Positions 22,284 through 33,383 of a stretch of 64,000 nt of DNA are shown piece by piece. This stretch comes from Paramyrothecium sp. XJ0827. Taxonomy: Eukaryota; Ascomycota; Sordariomycetes; Hypocreales; Stachybotryaceae. The notes beneath the pieces are model-generated. The model made no database searches, was not told where the DNA came from, and worked only from the letters and a program-made list of their open reading frames with translations. The position numbers and the translations under genes were made by a program. Each line of letters begins with the position of its first letter. The first letter of the stretch is position 1. Location: NCBI GenBank assembly GCA_020881915.1, contig JAJFPB010000001.1, positions 372,001-436,000 on the forward strand, read 5' to 3'.

Positions 22284-23318
22284 ATGAAGCTCAACGCATT
22301 CGCCTGCGCCGCAATCCTGGCCTTCCCGGCCGTCCTGGCCGCTCCGGCTTCTATGGCCCCTGAGCTCGCTGCCCGCGATCCTTACTTCGAACAGGCCATT
22401 GACATTGATCCTCGCTCCCCTGGAAGAAGCAAGGCTGGTGACGGAGGCACCGGCAAGGGCGGCGATGGTGGCAACGGCAAGGGCGGCGACGGCGGCAAGT
22501 ACGGCGATGGTGGCAAGGGTGTTGGAGGTGATGGAGGTACTGGCAAGGGCGGCAAGGGCGGCAAGGGAGGTGGCGATGGTGGCAAGGGTATTGGAGGTGA
22601 TGGAGGTAATGGCAAAGGCGGCGATGGCGGCTACAAGGGCGATGGCGGTGCCGGCTATGGTGGTGATGGCGGCAATGGCTATGGCGGCGATGGCGGCAGT
22701 GCCCACAAGAGAGATGAGCTCGAAGCTCGTGGACGAAGCAAAGCTGGTGACGGAGGCACCGGCAAGGGCGGCGATGGTGGCAACGGCAAGGGCGGCGACG
22801 GCGGCAAGTACGGCGATGGTGGTAAGGGTGTTGGAGGTGATGGAGGTACTGGCAAGGGCGGCAAGGGCGGCAAGGGAGGTGGCGATGGTGGCAAGGGTAT
22901 TGGAGGTGATGGAGGTAATGGCAAAGGCGGCGATGGCGGCTACAAGGGCGATGGCGGTGCTGGCTATGGTGGTGATGGCGGCAATGGCTATGGCGGCGAT
23001 GGCGGCAGTGCCCACAAGAGAGATGAGCTCGAAGCTCGTGGACGAAGCAAAGCCGGTGATGGAGGTACCGGCAAGGGCGGCGATGGCGGTAATGGCAAGG
23101 GCGGCGACGGAGGTAAATACGGCGATGGCGGCAAGGGTGTTGGAGGTGATGGAGGCGATGGCAAGGGCGGCAAGGGAGGCAAGGGCGGCGGTGATGGCGG
23201 CAAGGGTATTGGAGGTGATGGAGGCAATGGCAAAGGCGGCGATGGCGGCTACAAGGGCAATGGCGGTGCCGGCTATGGTGGTGATGGCGGCAATGGCTAT
23301 GGCGGAGATGGCAACTGA
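22284..23318 (+). CDS. Secreted glycine-rich Kex2-processed repeat protein
   Basis: 344 residues from an ATG in good context (CACCATGA). A clear signal peptide (MKLNAFACAAILAFPAVLAA) and a short pro-region are followed by three tandem repeats of 103 residues made of Gly, Asp and Lys in GGDGG/GKGG patterns. Between repeats the sequence is HKR-DELEARG, a Lys-Arg kexin site, so the secretory pathway should release separate peptides. This is the architecture of fungal Kex2-processed repeat proteins such as repellents (family knowledge). The function here is unknown; a surface or wall peptide is likely. The third unit lacks the terminal KR and ends at the stop. Long antisense ORFs through the repeats reflect the GGN codon pattern and are not genes. 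Confidence 0.85.
   Translation: MKLNAFACAAILAFPAVLAAPASMAPELAARDPYFEQAIDIDPRSPGRSKAGDGGTGKGGDGGNGKGGDGGKYGDGGKGVGGDGGTGKGGKGGKGGGDGGKGIGGDGGNGKGGDGGYKGDGGAGYGGDGGNGYGGDGGSAHKRDELEARGRSKAGDGGTGKGGDGGNGKGGDGGKYGDGGKGVGGDGGTGKGGKGGKGGGDGGKGIGGDGGNGKGGDGGYKGDGGAGYGGDGGNGYGGDGGSAHKRDELEARGRSKAGDGGTGKGGDGGNGKGGDGGKYGDGGKGVGGDGGDGKGGKGGKGGGDGGKGIGGDGGNGKGGDGGYKGNGGAGYGGDGGNGYGGDGN
22422..23318 (+). repeat. Three tandem 309-bp coding repeats
   Basis: Units at 22422-22730, 22731-23039 and 23040-23318 (the last is 279 bp). The period of 309 bp is a multiple of three, so copy number can change without a frameshift. Units 1 and 2 are nearly identical, while unit 3 has more silent and a few coding changes. 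This points to recent duplication or gene conversion between units 1 and 2. Confidence 0.9.
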
Positions 23319-23732
23319 AGCAACGAGCGGGAATGTGACGAAGATACTCAAATCAACACGGCGAAGGGACAAGGAGAAACAACCAGGACACACAAGGGCA
23401 AGCTTATTGACTTGCGGAATCGTTTACTTCACTCATTTGGAAAAGGCGTCATCAATTTGAATCTTAATAATTTGAATCTTAGCTTAGTCGAATTAGCAAA
23501 TTGGATCCAATTTCTTTCAAACAGCTCTACTCTAAGTCCTCTGATTCTCAAGTGACCACCTTCTGACTTGACTTGCCAACATGTTTTGATTTGGTTATGG
23601 AAGAATCACTTCCTTAATGATTTCGATATACTACACTTTGTATCTAACCCGAAGTTTTTTCCGGTAGACTAAAGCGAATGGGGAAGATGTGCTCAAAGCC
23701 CCGGACCAACATCCTATTCTGAGCATTAGTTG
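23319..23732. other. Intergenic between convergent genes
   Basis: Joins the 3' ends of the repeat-protein gene and the deiminase gene. A short direct repeat (AATTTGAATCTTA twice, about 23453-23480) lies in the presumed 3' UTR. No gene seen. Confidence 0.45.
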
Positions 23733-25632
23733 TTACCTCCACCATGGTGCCTCAGCGTTACGCCAGGTATTTGTTCCGCAATGAATCTCACCATGCATGA
23801 CATGATGAGAGTACCAATCATCCTGCCACGTTACGTTGTAGTTGACTTTGGCATAGGCGTCCTCCGCCGCTGCCATCAAAATATCCTTGCCATTGATGAT
23901 TGGCCCCCAAGGGTTAGGGGCTAGAACCGTTGAGTTGGAGAGGACGACGCCGTTGATAATAGCGGGATAGAAGGCCCATAGCTGAACAAAAATGTCATCG
24001 TTCTCGGACTGCCGGCGACTGACACGGTCATCCAAGGAAGCTTCTATAATGTTCTTTGGACGCCCGTTGTGGTTGCCAAAGCGCTTGACACGAAACTCCT
24101 CCCCACAACCAACCTCTTCGTGGTAGAACAGAGCAGGGAGGCGGATGATTTCGTCATCGGTCAGTCCTGTCTCACGCTTTAATATTTGAAGATTGTTGTC
24201 AATACGCGCAGCGGCTATCTCGTTGAAGTCGCTAAAGTTTCTCCTCGCCAAAATTTGATTGATGGTGAAGTTGGGCAGGCACTCCCAGACGTCATCATAT
24301 CGCATTTCCGGTCTAGAAAATGCTGGCTCCTCACCATGTCCATCAGTCACAGCCTGTTGTAGTAGCGCTAAACCAAGGAGGGGATCATCAAGCATCAAGA
24401 TCCACCCGCGATCATTGTCGGCAGGAAGGAACTGGAGAAACTCGTCTACATGGCCGACAGCAAGCCATGCAGTGTCGAGTCGCACAGGTGACTGCGTCTC
24501 TTGCGCTTCAAGCAAAGGCAGTATTTCGGGATCCCTGCCTCTCTGCGAGCCCATGATTATTCGGCCGGCCGGGTAACTGACGCCCTGTAAAGTATACGGA
24601 GGAATGGTCTCGAGGTTGCCGGTTGCATCGATATTGCCGCCTCCGTCGCCAGTATTTATGGCCCCAATAGCTCCGTTTCGAAGGTCTGTGAAGATAAGAC
24701 GACCGGCTTCACGATACAACTGCGCAGACCGAAGAATGATTCGGAGCACAATAGGGCCACCTGGGCCCGGCATGCTGGTGTAGCCAGCCTCAAAGAAATC
24801 CTGCGCCCAGACGTCGCGGGTCCGAAACTCATGCACTGGCGTCGAGACGCCGGCGCTGGCCACGTTTTGCTTGAGGTCTTTCACAAACTGAACTTGGGCC
24901 GACCTTGGAAACCCCGAACCCTCCGCGCTAGTTACGAAAACACGTTCGACAGCCTGGGCATGATGATGTGCCAAAACGGGTGCGACGCGGAGGGTCACAG
25001 AGTCTTGAGATGTCTTTCCACCGTCTGTTACCGTGAACACAACGGTGGCTCGTCCATCCCACCCTCCAGCCCGACGGATATCTCGCCCGTCTATACCCAA
25101 GTGAAGTCCAGTGCCAACCTCGCCAGCACTGAAGATGTGATCGGAGGGGACGAAGATCCAGTCACCAGTCGGTCTCTTTTGGAAGATCCGCACCTTCTCG
25201 CTGACCTTGACTGTCTCGCTGTCTTCCACAGTGACGAAGCCGCGAGCAGCTGGGCTCAAGCCGTTTATCGGTAATGTCAGTAGCGGTGCAAGATACCGCG
25301 GATCTCGAAGAATGTCGTCGGATGCATCGTGACAAACTTCCAGGTCAGTATCTGGAGTGGCATCCGTGATTGCATCAGAGCATCGGCGCTCGGTGTCGCC
25401 GATATTGGCGAGGAATATAGCGCCAAGTTCCTCACTCCATCCCGTTTTGCCAGTCAAGTCAAGTGCATCCACTTTGCCGTCTCGATTCGTGTCAGCGAGT
25501 ATAGTAGTTTGATTCGCTAGGGCGAGATGGCCCAATGCTTTCAATTGTCAGTATGTACATTTGTGAATTAGATCGTCATGTTGGGAACATACCCAAGGCG
25601 GCAAGGATGGGTATATTGTTCAGCAATCCCAT
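23733..25632 (-). CDS. Secreted protein-arginine deiminase (PAD family)
   Basis: Exons 25593-25632 and 23733-25537 with a 55 nt intron give 614 residues. The signal peptide is assembled across the intron (MGLLNNIPILAALALGHLALA), followed by a Ca-binding-like DTNRDGKVD loop. The catalytic domain shows the PAD hallmarks: RDVWAQD (equivalent to the first catalytic Asp region), VGHVDEFL with His376 and Asp378, and HGEIHCGTN with Cys600 near the C-terminus. PADs convert peptidyl-arginine to citrulline using Ca2+ (EC 3.5.3.15). The N-terminal half is divergent and probably beta-sandwich. Secretion implies an extracellular or cell-wall substrate, possibly host protein (inference). PADs are patchily distributed in fungi, so horizontal origin is possible. 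Confidence 0.9.
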
Positions 25633-26485
25633 GATGATTTGCCAAAGTAGGCTTTATCTCCTATCTGGACATAGGAATGCTTCACTACTGTCTCCTAAGA
25701 TATCACCCGACGCCTGGCCGTCTCGTTTTATATTCGCGAAGCCGCACGCAAGGCCGTCCGTGAAGCGGTGTAAGTGGACTTATCTTGCAGGGATAGGATT
25801 TGGAGAAGCCCACTTGTGCTTACTGACTAATTTAGACTTCTGTAGCCTCTCATATGGCTTTCGCGAATTGGTGGAACAGCTTATTACCCTTGCCGTTTTC
25901 ATTCAGCTGTAGCCAGGGGTAGCTCGCCTGGTGGTGCTTCGCCATAGCCCAACTAGGTATAAACTCCATTTGGAGGTCTTGGATGTTGTTCTATTGGATC
26001 TAGAAAAATTGCCTCACGATGACTGCATGCTGTCAAAGTAGCGTGCTTATCAGGATCGGGGTTTCATATCCGCGAAGATAGGGGATTCGACCACTACGCT
26101 TCCGTTGCCTTTGTCTAAATGAGGTGTAAACACGTTGTTAAAGGTAGTTTACAATTACTCGTGCTGTGTCATGTTCCGCTCCTATGGCATGATATGAGCT
26201 GCAGCTAGCTGTATGTGTACAGAATGCTTATGCCAAGGCTTTTCAGAAGAGATGCCAGCCAAGTAGCCCCACGCCTCGGGTAAAAGGGATCCAAAGCTGT
26301 AGCGCCTCTGCGCTTCTTCAATTGCGTTCCGTTGATCTGCCTCACGCATAGAGGGTGAGAAGCATGAAACATGAACTTGGTGTTGAGCAACCTTGATCGT
26401 GGGCGAGGCATTTATGTGAATGCGATGTTTACGAGAATTTATGCCATTCTCTCTATTCATATGTCAGTTTTGGAGATTCACAAGC
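25633..26485. other. Intergenic
   Basis: Lies between the deiminase start and the end of the HET gene, both on the minus strand. No supported gene; it should contain the deiminase promoter. Confidence 0.4.
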
Positions 26486-28195
26486 TTAAGGACTATATGA
26501 CCACTCATTCTCCCATATTCCGTATTCTATGCTCGGTGTGTGCTCCGCTCTGTAGATCGTATGGTGAAACACGACTCTCCAAAATTCAGCACTGCATACT
26601 GTCAAGTCCTTCACCAAAGTGGGGGTACATGACACCATCACTACGTCGTCCGTTTCCGATACCTGGAAGATTACTGAAAGTGATTTCGGGATGTCACAGC
26701 GTGCCAATTTCTGGATGACCTGGTCTCTACTGTGTTCCAACTCGGAGAACTCGGATTCCACCTCCTTCAAAGCCGTTGAGTTCCTTTCACAGTCGAGAAT
26801 AGTGCACTGCAATTGGGTAATGTCCAGTGAAGACCATCCAACTGCGATGAACATCGCCTCAAACTCAACTATCTCGCCATTGGGGGCGTAAAAGTTGACA
26901 CAGATCCTGGCGATGGCCGAGTCACCCTCACTCTCCGCATTCATGTAGAACATCTGATCTTCACCGTCGAAGCGAGCTCTTGGCCAAGCTCCAGTAAGGA
27001 ACAGTTCCTCGGGGAGGAGCATTTGCAGTCCGGAAAGACGTGTTTGAGCAACGAAATGCACAGAAAGATTAATGCCGGGCGGCTGTTGCGGAAACGCCGT
27101 GTGGAAGTATCTCTCTCTAGGAATGCCAGAGTAGAGTGACCCGGAGCAACTCAACAAGCTCCAAGGATCCTCTCTCACGAACTGATCGGCGCCACATTTC
27201 CTCAGCCTAACCCCAAGGTTTGTGTTCCCATCGTGGGAACAATCAAGACGCCAGACGTACTGATTTCCTCGTCTTTTCCCAGCGTTGCCGTAGTAATAGT
27301 GGATGCGAGTACGTAGTTTGACACCAGCATTGGAGAATGTGACCTCGCGCGTTTCTTGCCTTGCTATCCTTGTCATTGATCGACAGTCCGCGAAACAAAC
27401 CGGTGAATCTGCCAGCACACCGCAGAATATGCGATCGGTGGAATTCCTAGGTCTGTACGGCGTAACCGGCAGAGTCCATGCAAAAATGCTGAGATCGGCG
27501 GTGGATTTAATGATTTCTTCCTGCAGTCGCCGGAATGCCTTTTCTTCCTCGCCGTACAGAAGCGGCATGTTTACGTTGAATATGCCAAGCAGGCAGTACG
27601 CCGTATCTTCGACTCGCGTGGTCTCCCTGTGAGCTGCCCAGGACATTCTCTGCGCCACAACTACCGTGGAAAGCGGTCGCGTACCGTCCAGAATCGCCAC
27701 GCTGATGCCTGTGATCGTTGCGATGTCGCCAACTAGACTCTTTTTCGAGCCTCTGTTATTCCAATCCATATCGAAGAACAAGACATTGCGCGGCGCAATG
27801 AGCTCCTGGAGCGTCCAGCCTCGGGAGAACCATCGGCATTTCTCAAGCGCAGGATTCAGAGATGCAGAGGCATTGAGGTCTGACAGAAACACGTAGCAGA
27901 TCTCAGATCTTTGATACCATCGAAACATGGAATTTATAGCCTCCGTCAGTTCTGCGCTACTAGACTTGTCGATGCAGCAGGTATCGATCCATGCATAGCT
28001 GAGACCTGCTTTCAAAGCCATGGCGCAAGTCATAGCAATCTTCCGATAGCCGAGCTTCTCGTGGCAAGGTCCAGTGGTCATCATCTTGAATGATACCTCC
28101 TCCACTTCCCAAGTGTGGGAGAGAATTGCATATTTTGGTATGTTTCTGCCGATGAACTCTTCGAAAGCGCCGGTCTGAGTGTTGATCAATCTCAT
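26486..28195 (-). CDS. HET-domain protein (HET-E/HET-D-like N-terminal domain)
   Basis: An intronless gene of 569 residues with a genuine ATG. The HET domain occupies about residues 1-240: KYAILSHTWE (21-30), YAWIDTCCID (67-76), a block YVFLSDL near 101-107, and RGWTLQELIAP (125-135), followed by EDTAYCLLGIFNVNMPLLYGE. This is the class whose N-terminal domain is shared with HET-E-type incompatibility proteins. No NACHT/WD40 part follows, so it is a stand-alone HET protein. The remaining 300 residues are of unknown fold. It probably acts in cell-death signalling on non-self contact (family knowledge). Confidence 0.9.
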   Translation of the reverse strand: MRLINTQTGAFEEFIGRNIPKYAILSHTWEVEEVSFKMMTTGPCHEKLGYRKIAMTCAMALKAGLSYAWIDTCCIDKSSSAELTEAINSMFRWYQRSEICYVFLSDLNASASLNPALEKCRWFSRGWTLQELIAPRNVLFFDMDWNNRGSKKSLVGDIATITGISVAILDGTRPLSTVVVAQRMSWAAHRETTRVEDTAYCLLGIFNVNMPLLYGEEEKAFRRLQEEIIKSTADLSIFAWTLPVTPYRPRNSTDRIFCGVLADSPVCFADCRSMTRIARQETREVTFSNAGVKLRTRIHYYYGNAGKRRGNQYVWRLDCSHDGNTNLGVRLRKCGADQFVREDPWSLLSCSGSLYSGIPRERYFHTAFPQQPPGINLSVHFVAQTRLSGLQMLLPEELFLTGAWPRARFDGEDQMFYMNAESEGDSAIARICVNFYAPNGEIVEFEAMFIAVGWSSLDITQLQCTILDCERNSTALKEVESEFSELEHSRDQVIQKLARCDIPKSLSVIFQVSETDDVVMVSCTPTLVKDLTVCSAEFWRVVFHHTIYRAEHTPSIEYGIWENEWSYSP

Positions 28196-28591
28196 GGTGG
28201 TTGGTGGCGAGATTCTTGTTCGGGCCTATGCAAGATGAAATCGCCATGGCAATTATTTGCTCTGGTCATCTACCGATGCAGGCCTTGGGGCGGGGTTCAT
28301 CAGCTTGGATCGGTTGTCGGCCCTTCACTCCTTGCTGCCTAGCCCTGGGCGAATCATATGCGAGGAGCGGCATGTCCCATTATATCCTACCTACTATAAA
28401 ACGTGTCCACCAGAGGATATTGAGACCACCCCTTTATACGAAAATTCCAAGTATACATCCATAACCTTTTGAGACCCTGTCATCCTCTTCAATTTTTGTT
28501 TACGAACAGAAGAAGATCAGATGCTCGACTTGACAACGACATTGTGATTGACAGTATTGAGCTGTGTGACGATTGAAAAGTTCTTCCAGGT
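28196..28591. other. Intergenic / HET promoter
   Basis: 396 bp between the HET gene start and the end of the upstream hydrolase gene, same strand. No feature recognised. Confidence 0.4.
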
Positions 28592-30524
28592 TCAAAGCCA
28601 TGCTTGTCTAATAGGCCATGCCCCTCTGGCATTGATAACATCACTTCTTGCTAAATCACGCAGAACATTCATCATCTCTTCGTCTTCCTTGCTCAAAGCT
28701 GAGACGGAAGGCTTGCCAAACGTCGGAAAATACTCTTCGTCAACAGTGCATCTGTATGTCCAATTTTAGTGATGCTCGAGCTCCAAGGGACAAGACTCTT
28801 ACGTTGCACCAGCCTCTGGCAACTTGCCTTCGTTGAAGTATCGCCTCACGTGTTTTACAGTGCAAAGCGATGGCATACTCAGGGAACAATGACCATACGA
28901 CTTTTGCTCCACGAGCCTGGCACCTTCAAAACTGTTTTGAGCCTTCTTTGCAGAGACCAGTGGACACACTGGATCCCATGTGGTCGACAAAACAAGCAGT
29001 GGTTCGGCTGTCTTGATGCGAGGAAATTTCGGGTGATACCGCGGATGAAAGTTATGAGTTGTCGGGATTGACCAAGAAGCCCTGTTATAGATGTCTGATC
29101 CCTCATACTTTGATATCAAATATGACATCTCCGGCCTAGACATGGTATAGTTCCGAATCGCCTTTATACCATGGACAGGAGCAGCTCGTCCTGTCTGGAG
29201 GTTATCATTCATGATGACAAAGTTGGTGGACTCGTCTATGAGAAAATTGAGAGCCCATGTCTCGGAGTATGCGTTGTACGCAGGTACACTGTTTCCTTTG
29301 AAAAGTAGCGCAAGATTTTCAGCAAGCGACGGCCAATTACTTGGTTTGTACAATGCATAAAATATTCCGTTCATGACGACCTTTCGCCGAGTGATAGACC
29401 CATAATTGGAGCTGTTCAAATAGACCGGAATTGGTTCTTCCTCCAGTTGCTCGAGGAAATCGTCGATGTAGCGTTTGAGCTCGTTTGCTGATCTGAAATC
29501 CGTTCCGTTGACCGAGCTAAGCGGGCATGCTGGCCTGGCTTTCAGGCATTCTTCGACGAAACCAGTCAATATTCTGTCGGTGTCTGTTGAGTACTCTTGA
29601 AACATGAATTCGTTGTACCACTCGTCCAAATTCGAAACCCCGTCTATCACAAATCGAGCAACGCGCTCTGGAAACATTTGGGCGTATGTTTGGCCCAGGG
29701 TAGTTCCATCTGCATTTGTCAGTTCCAGAGATGAGATTGAATCGTACAGAACATACAGCTGAAGCCCCAATAGTACATCTTCTCCTGTCCAATTGCCTCA
29801 AGGATAGAGTTCATATCAGCAGCAGTCTGAGGGGTGTTCACATATCTCCCATGCTCGCCCATGGTATCTTCACAGGCCTTTGCGAAATTCTCAGCCCTGG
29901 TGTACATTTCTCCAGCCTGGAACTCGATATCCCACGGGTTGGTTGCAAAGCCTTGACGTCGCTGGTCATTGCTCGTGAAACAAATGGCTTGCGGCTTTGA
30001 CCCGCTCACACCACGAGGGTCAAAGCTGAGGAGGTGGAATCCTTCCCCGATCAATTTAATGACATGCGAGCCAAATCCTCGAAGGAAGTTGAATCCACTG
30101 CCTTCAAAGGGTCAGCCGGCAGCTCGCAGATTAGAGCTTCAGCTTACCTCCTGGACCCCCAGGGTTGAAGAAGATGTGCCTATCACCCGTGGCAGAAGCA
30201 TTTTTCGCAAGCAGTCTAATGATTGGTAGCGAGAACACTTTGTCTGACGATGTGCTGAAATGATCCATCGGCACATCCAGCCTTGAACCTTTGATCAAGT
30301 CAGCCTGCCAAGTTGGGTTTAGGAGATGCAGGTATTGTACATTGCAATGTATGGTTGTTTATCTCACCACATTCCTCCCAATGCAGGCTCGAGTCGGCAT
30401 TGAAGGACAGAGGAACTTGGGGTTCCTGTGCCAAACAACGGGTCACGAGAGTAGAGCAGATGCACGCTATAGCAAATGCCCGAGAGATAAGACTATCATG
30501 ACTACTCTTGTGGCTAACAAGCAT
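28592..30524 (-). CDS. Secreted alpha/beta hydrolase, S33/TAP-type
   Basis: Five exons (30368-30524, 30148-30288, 29757-30101, 28803-29709, 28592-28751) sum to 569 residues in frame. A signal peptide (AFAIACICSTLVTRCLA) is followed by the family's LHWEECG and SRLDVPMDH segments, the oxyanion motif FFNPGGPGGSG, and the nucleophile elbow GFSYG (Ser214), assembled across an intron. The TAP-like C-terminal region provides Asp460 (TTWDPVCP) and His488 (GHCS), completing a catalytic triad. Relatives include tripeptidyl-aminopeptidase-like secreted peptidases or esterases; the exact substrate is unknown. Its position in a row of secreted enzymes supports an extracellular role. Confidence 0.9.
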
Positions 30525-31215
30525 TATGAGATGTCTTCAAATCGTGACGTGAGTGGGGAATGTTGAATGTAAGATAGGACTAGGAGGAGGATCCAGGGAT
30601 GCGACCAGGTGGAGAATTTTATTGCGACCACGTGACGAACCAAGCGTCATGGGTACCGAATCCTTCCAGGCATATAATTACGAGGATTAGTATAGATGGC
30701 TCGAGCAGTTTATTTTGAACGCTTGGGAGATCGAAACGAACCGAGGTTGGCTCGGAGCGCTCTTGCTGATGGAAACTCCTTTCTGTCCAGCATCGCTCAT
30801 TCATGACTCTTCTAGGTCAAGTCCTCAAGCGTGCATTATATATCATCGAGGAGACAAGTTTGGGTAAATAAGACAAGATGTGTTTGCCTCAATGAATGAT
30901 AGCATTGCGAATACTTCAACGACCAACCAAATGATCTTGAACCTGAAATACATTATTTCTGAACATCAGGGTGTCGTGTTGCATCTACCAACTCCGGATT
31001 CAAGATCAAAAGTTGTCCAGTTGTTGATTCATCAATAATCACGGCCATGTTCTGCCTAACAGAATGTGGGCTTTGTTATACATGCAAAATCGACGCGCTG
31101 TCTATTCATAGTCTAGATCATACACTTGCTCCTGTATCTAATGTACATTTCTTGTGCCTGTCGCCCAATGCCTGGCCCTGCAAGCAATGGGTCAAGTCCA
31201 ATTCCAGGACTACAT
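30525..31215. other. Intergenic
   Basis: About 690 bp between the hydrolase start and the tyrosinase end, both on the minus strand. No supported gene. Confidence 0.4.
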
Positions 31216-32352
31216 TTACATGGACGAATAAGTATAGCAAAGGGGACCGTCCTGGATATCCATGTAGTCCTTTACAATTGGTTCAACGTTTCCGAGCTCG
31301 AAAACGGGCATGGCATCATCGATGGAGGCGTCGATAGATCTACCCTGGTCTTTAAAGCCCGTGTAGTCAGCGAGGCGGGTAGCATTACGCCCTTGCCACT
31401 GTGGCGAGGAGTCAGCGATTATGTTCTTGTTACACGACATAAAGCAAGAGGAGATAGCTTACCTTGGCCCAGGCACGGTCAACGTTGGCGTGGTGCAAAA
31501 AGAAGAGAGGCTCGTTGGGTGAGGTGGCTGGCCCCATGTCACCGAAGATAATGCTGTGGACTGGAATACATGTCAGTTTTATTCGGGCAAAGCGGTGATG
31601 CTGGAGGGGACCATACCCTGTGCGTGCGGCAATCCTTCGAGCATGTTTGACATGTCGGCATACGTGTCGAATGAGTAGATGGTGTTCATGACCGAAGAGC
31701 TGTACGCCGAAGCTTGCATATCGCCGATAATCTGGTTGCCGTTCTCGTCAAAGCCCGACGCGCTGTTGAACTCGCGCGAGAAGCAGTGCAGGCGATGGTC
31801 GTTGACGTTGTCGTCGGGCCACCCCATGCCCAGCGTCAGGTTGGTGTTGGCAAAAGGGCCATCGACTACGCAACGCTGGAAGCCTGGCGTGCTGCTGTTG
31901 GTGCGCTTGCCGTCGCCGCCGAATCCAGTGACTGGATCAAAGACAGGCGAGTTGATTGTATCCCTCTTGTCTGCGTCAATGCTCCAGTTCCAGTACGGCT
32001 GGGTGCCGGTGTAGCCGCATTCAGTGCGCAGTAGGTCCTCATGGAGCTTCAAGAACCACCGGTGCCAGGGGAGGAAGTTGGCCACGAAGTGGATCTCTGT
32101 GTTGAGGGAATTGTGTGTGTAAACTAGATCATCCAGGCGGGTGGTGATGGCGTCGTACCACAGGTACTTCTGTTTGGGCAGCTGTCGCAAGCACACGGCA
32201 GCACGGATATACTCGGCCTTCTCGGCGTCGGTGAGCTCGCGCCACTCTTTGCGGACGGTGGGATTAGTGCAGGTGCTGTTGGCACGAGGGATCGCGCTCG
32301 CGACTGCGGTGGCCGCCAGGGAGAAGAAGGCAAGGACCGAGTGAGAACGCAT
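31216..32352 (-). CDS. Secreted tyrosinase-like copper enzyme
   Basis: Exons 31617-32352, 31463-31560 and 31216-31398 give 338 residues. A signal peptide (MRSHSVLAFFSLAATAVASA) precedes the common central domain. CuA ligands are His80, His88 and His97 (H-x7-H-x8-H, with PWHRWF at the third). CuB has His243 and His247 and then FFLHHANVD with His268/269. This is the short ascomycete tyrosinase class, without the C-terminal shielding domain of mushroom enzymes, that oxidises phenols to quinones. The domain is complete across both introns. Possible roles are pigment or secondary-metabolite oxidation; the substrate is not evident. Confidence 0.9.
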
Positions 32353-33383
32353 AGTGGCGAAGATTTGAGTACTGAACGAAGGGCGTAGCGAAGGACGAAT
32401 TAAACTAAAGATACAAGCACAGATGGCTGACTAGCAATGGGACAGGGCCTAGCGAGGGATGATGAAGAGCTTGTGCACCTTGACAATGGCCCCTTGCTTT
32501 ATATATGTTGATGTCCTTTATGGCCTGCGTTCAGATGGGTCTCGTGCACATCGCAATAGGCTTGCCATGGTTAGCATGAACGAAAATAAATCCAGTTCCC
32601 GCCTCGGCAGTCCACTGTTCCCGTCCATGCATGCATCCGGCTCTTGGGACCGTTCGGCGGCCCCGGTCTGTCCTCCTGGCGACTTCGTATTGGGACGTGG
32701 GTCTATGGAGAGCTGACGGGATTCACTGTCTCTTCCTGCCCCGGGGCCGACAGGGGCTGTGCGTCTGTGACATTAGCGTCTTCGTGTTCAGACGGCGCCC
32801 TCTCCTCTAGGGCCCGTTATGGCCGTCAAGCTCGTGTTCTGGAAGCCGTTTCTGTGGCTGAGAGCCCGCTAGGGGCGGGGGCATAAATGGTTAAGCTTGG
32901 AGGAAAGATTAAGTGGGCTTCACCTTAACCAAGATTGGATGATGCCGGGTCCTGGCGAACCAGGGCAGGGTTGTGTGGAAATTTTCTCCCGCTGGATCCA
33001 GAGTACGTGTATACAATCAGCCAGCCTAGGCGGCTAATAAGATACGAAGATACGAGGAGTCGCAACTCCACAGACCCAAGATGAGGCTAAAGAGTTGTTT
33101 CAGAAATGAGATTATTTATTAGAGCTACCCTAACATGAAAGCGAATCAACGTTCGTTAGACGCCGGATGGGCTAGACTGACTATTCTCTCAGGAAAACGC
33201 CGCACGCCTCGACAGAGGAAACAGATGAAGACGCCTTACCTTTTCCAATGTTCTATGTAAGACAGCCTATGTTGAATGAAGCGGTACCTGCCGCCATCAC
33301 AACGAACCATGCAGATCACCACGATGCCGACATAAATTGACTGAAACGAACGGGTCTTGAAATCATTTATTGATGGACATCAC
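32353..33383. other. Tyrosinase promoter and intergenic DNA
   Basis: 1.03 kb between the tyrosinase ATG and the end of the next minus-strand gene. Apart from the TATA box at about 32500 I see no gene; a GC-rich segment lies at about 32740-32880. Confidence 0.45.
32497..32506 (-). promoter_or_regulatory. TATA box of the tyrosinase gene
   Basis: On the minus strand this reads ATATATAAAG, about 145 bp before the tyrosinase ATG at 32352. Confidence 0.5.

Noticed and set aside
22152..23393. 413-codon antisense ORF over the glycine-rich repeat gene
   Set aside because: An artefact of GGN/GAN codons; it has an Ala/Ile/Thr low-complexity product and no start context.
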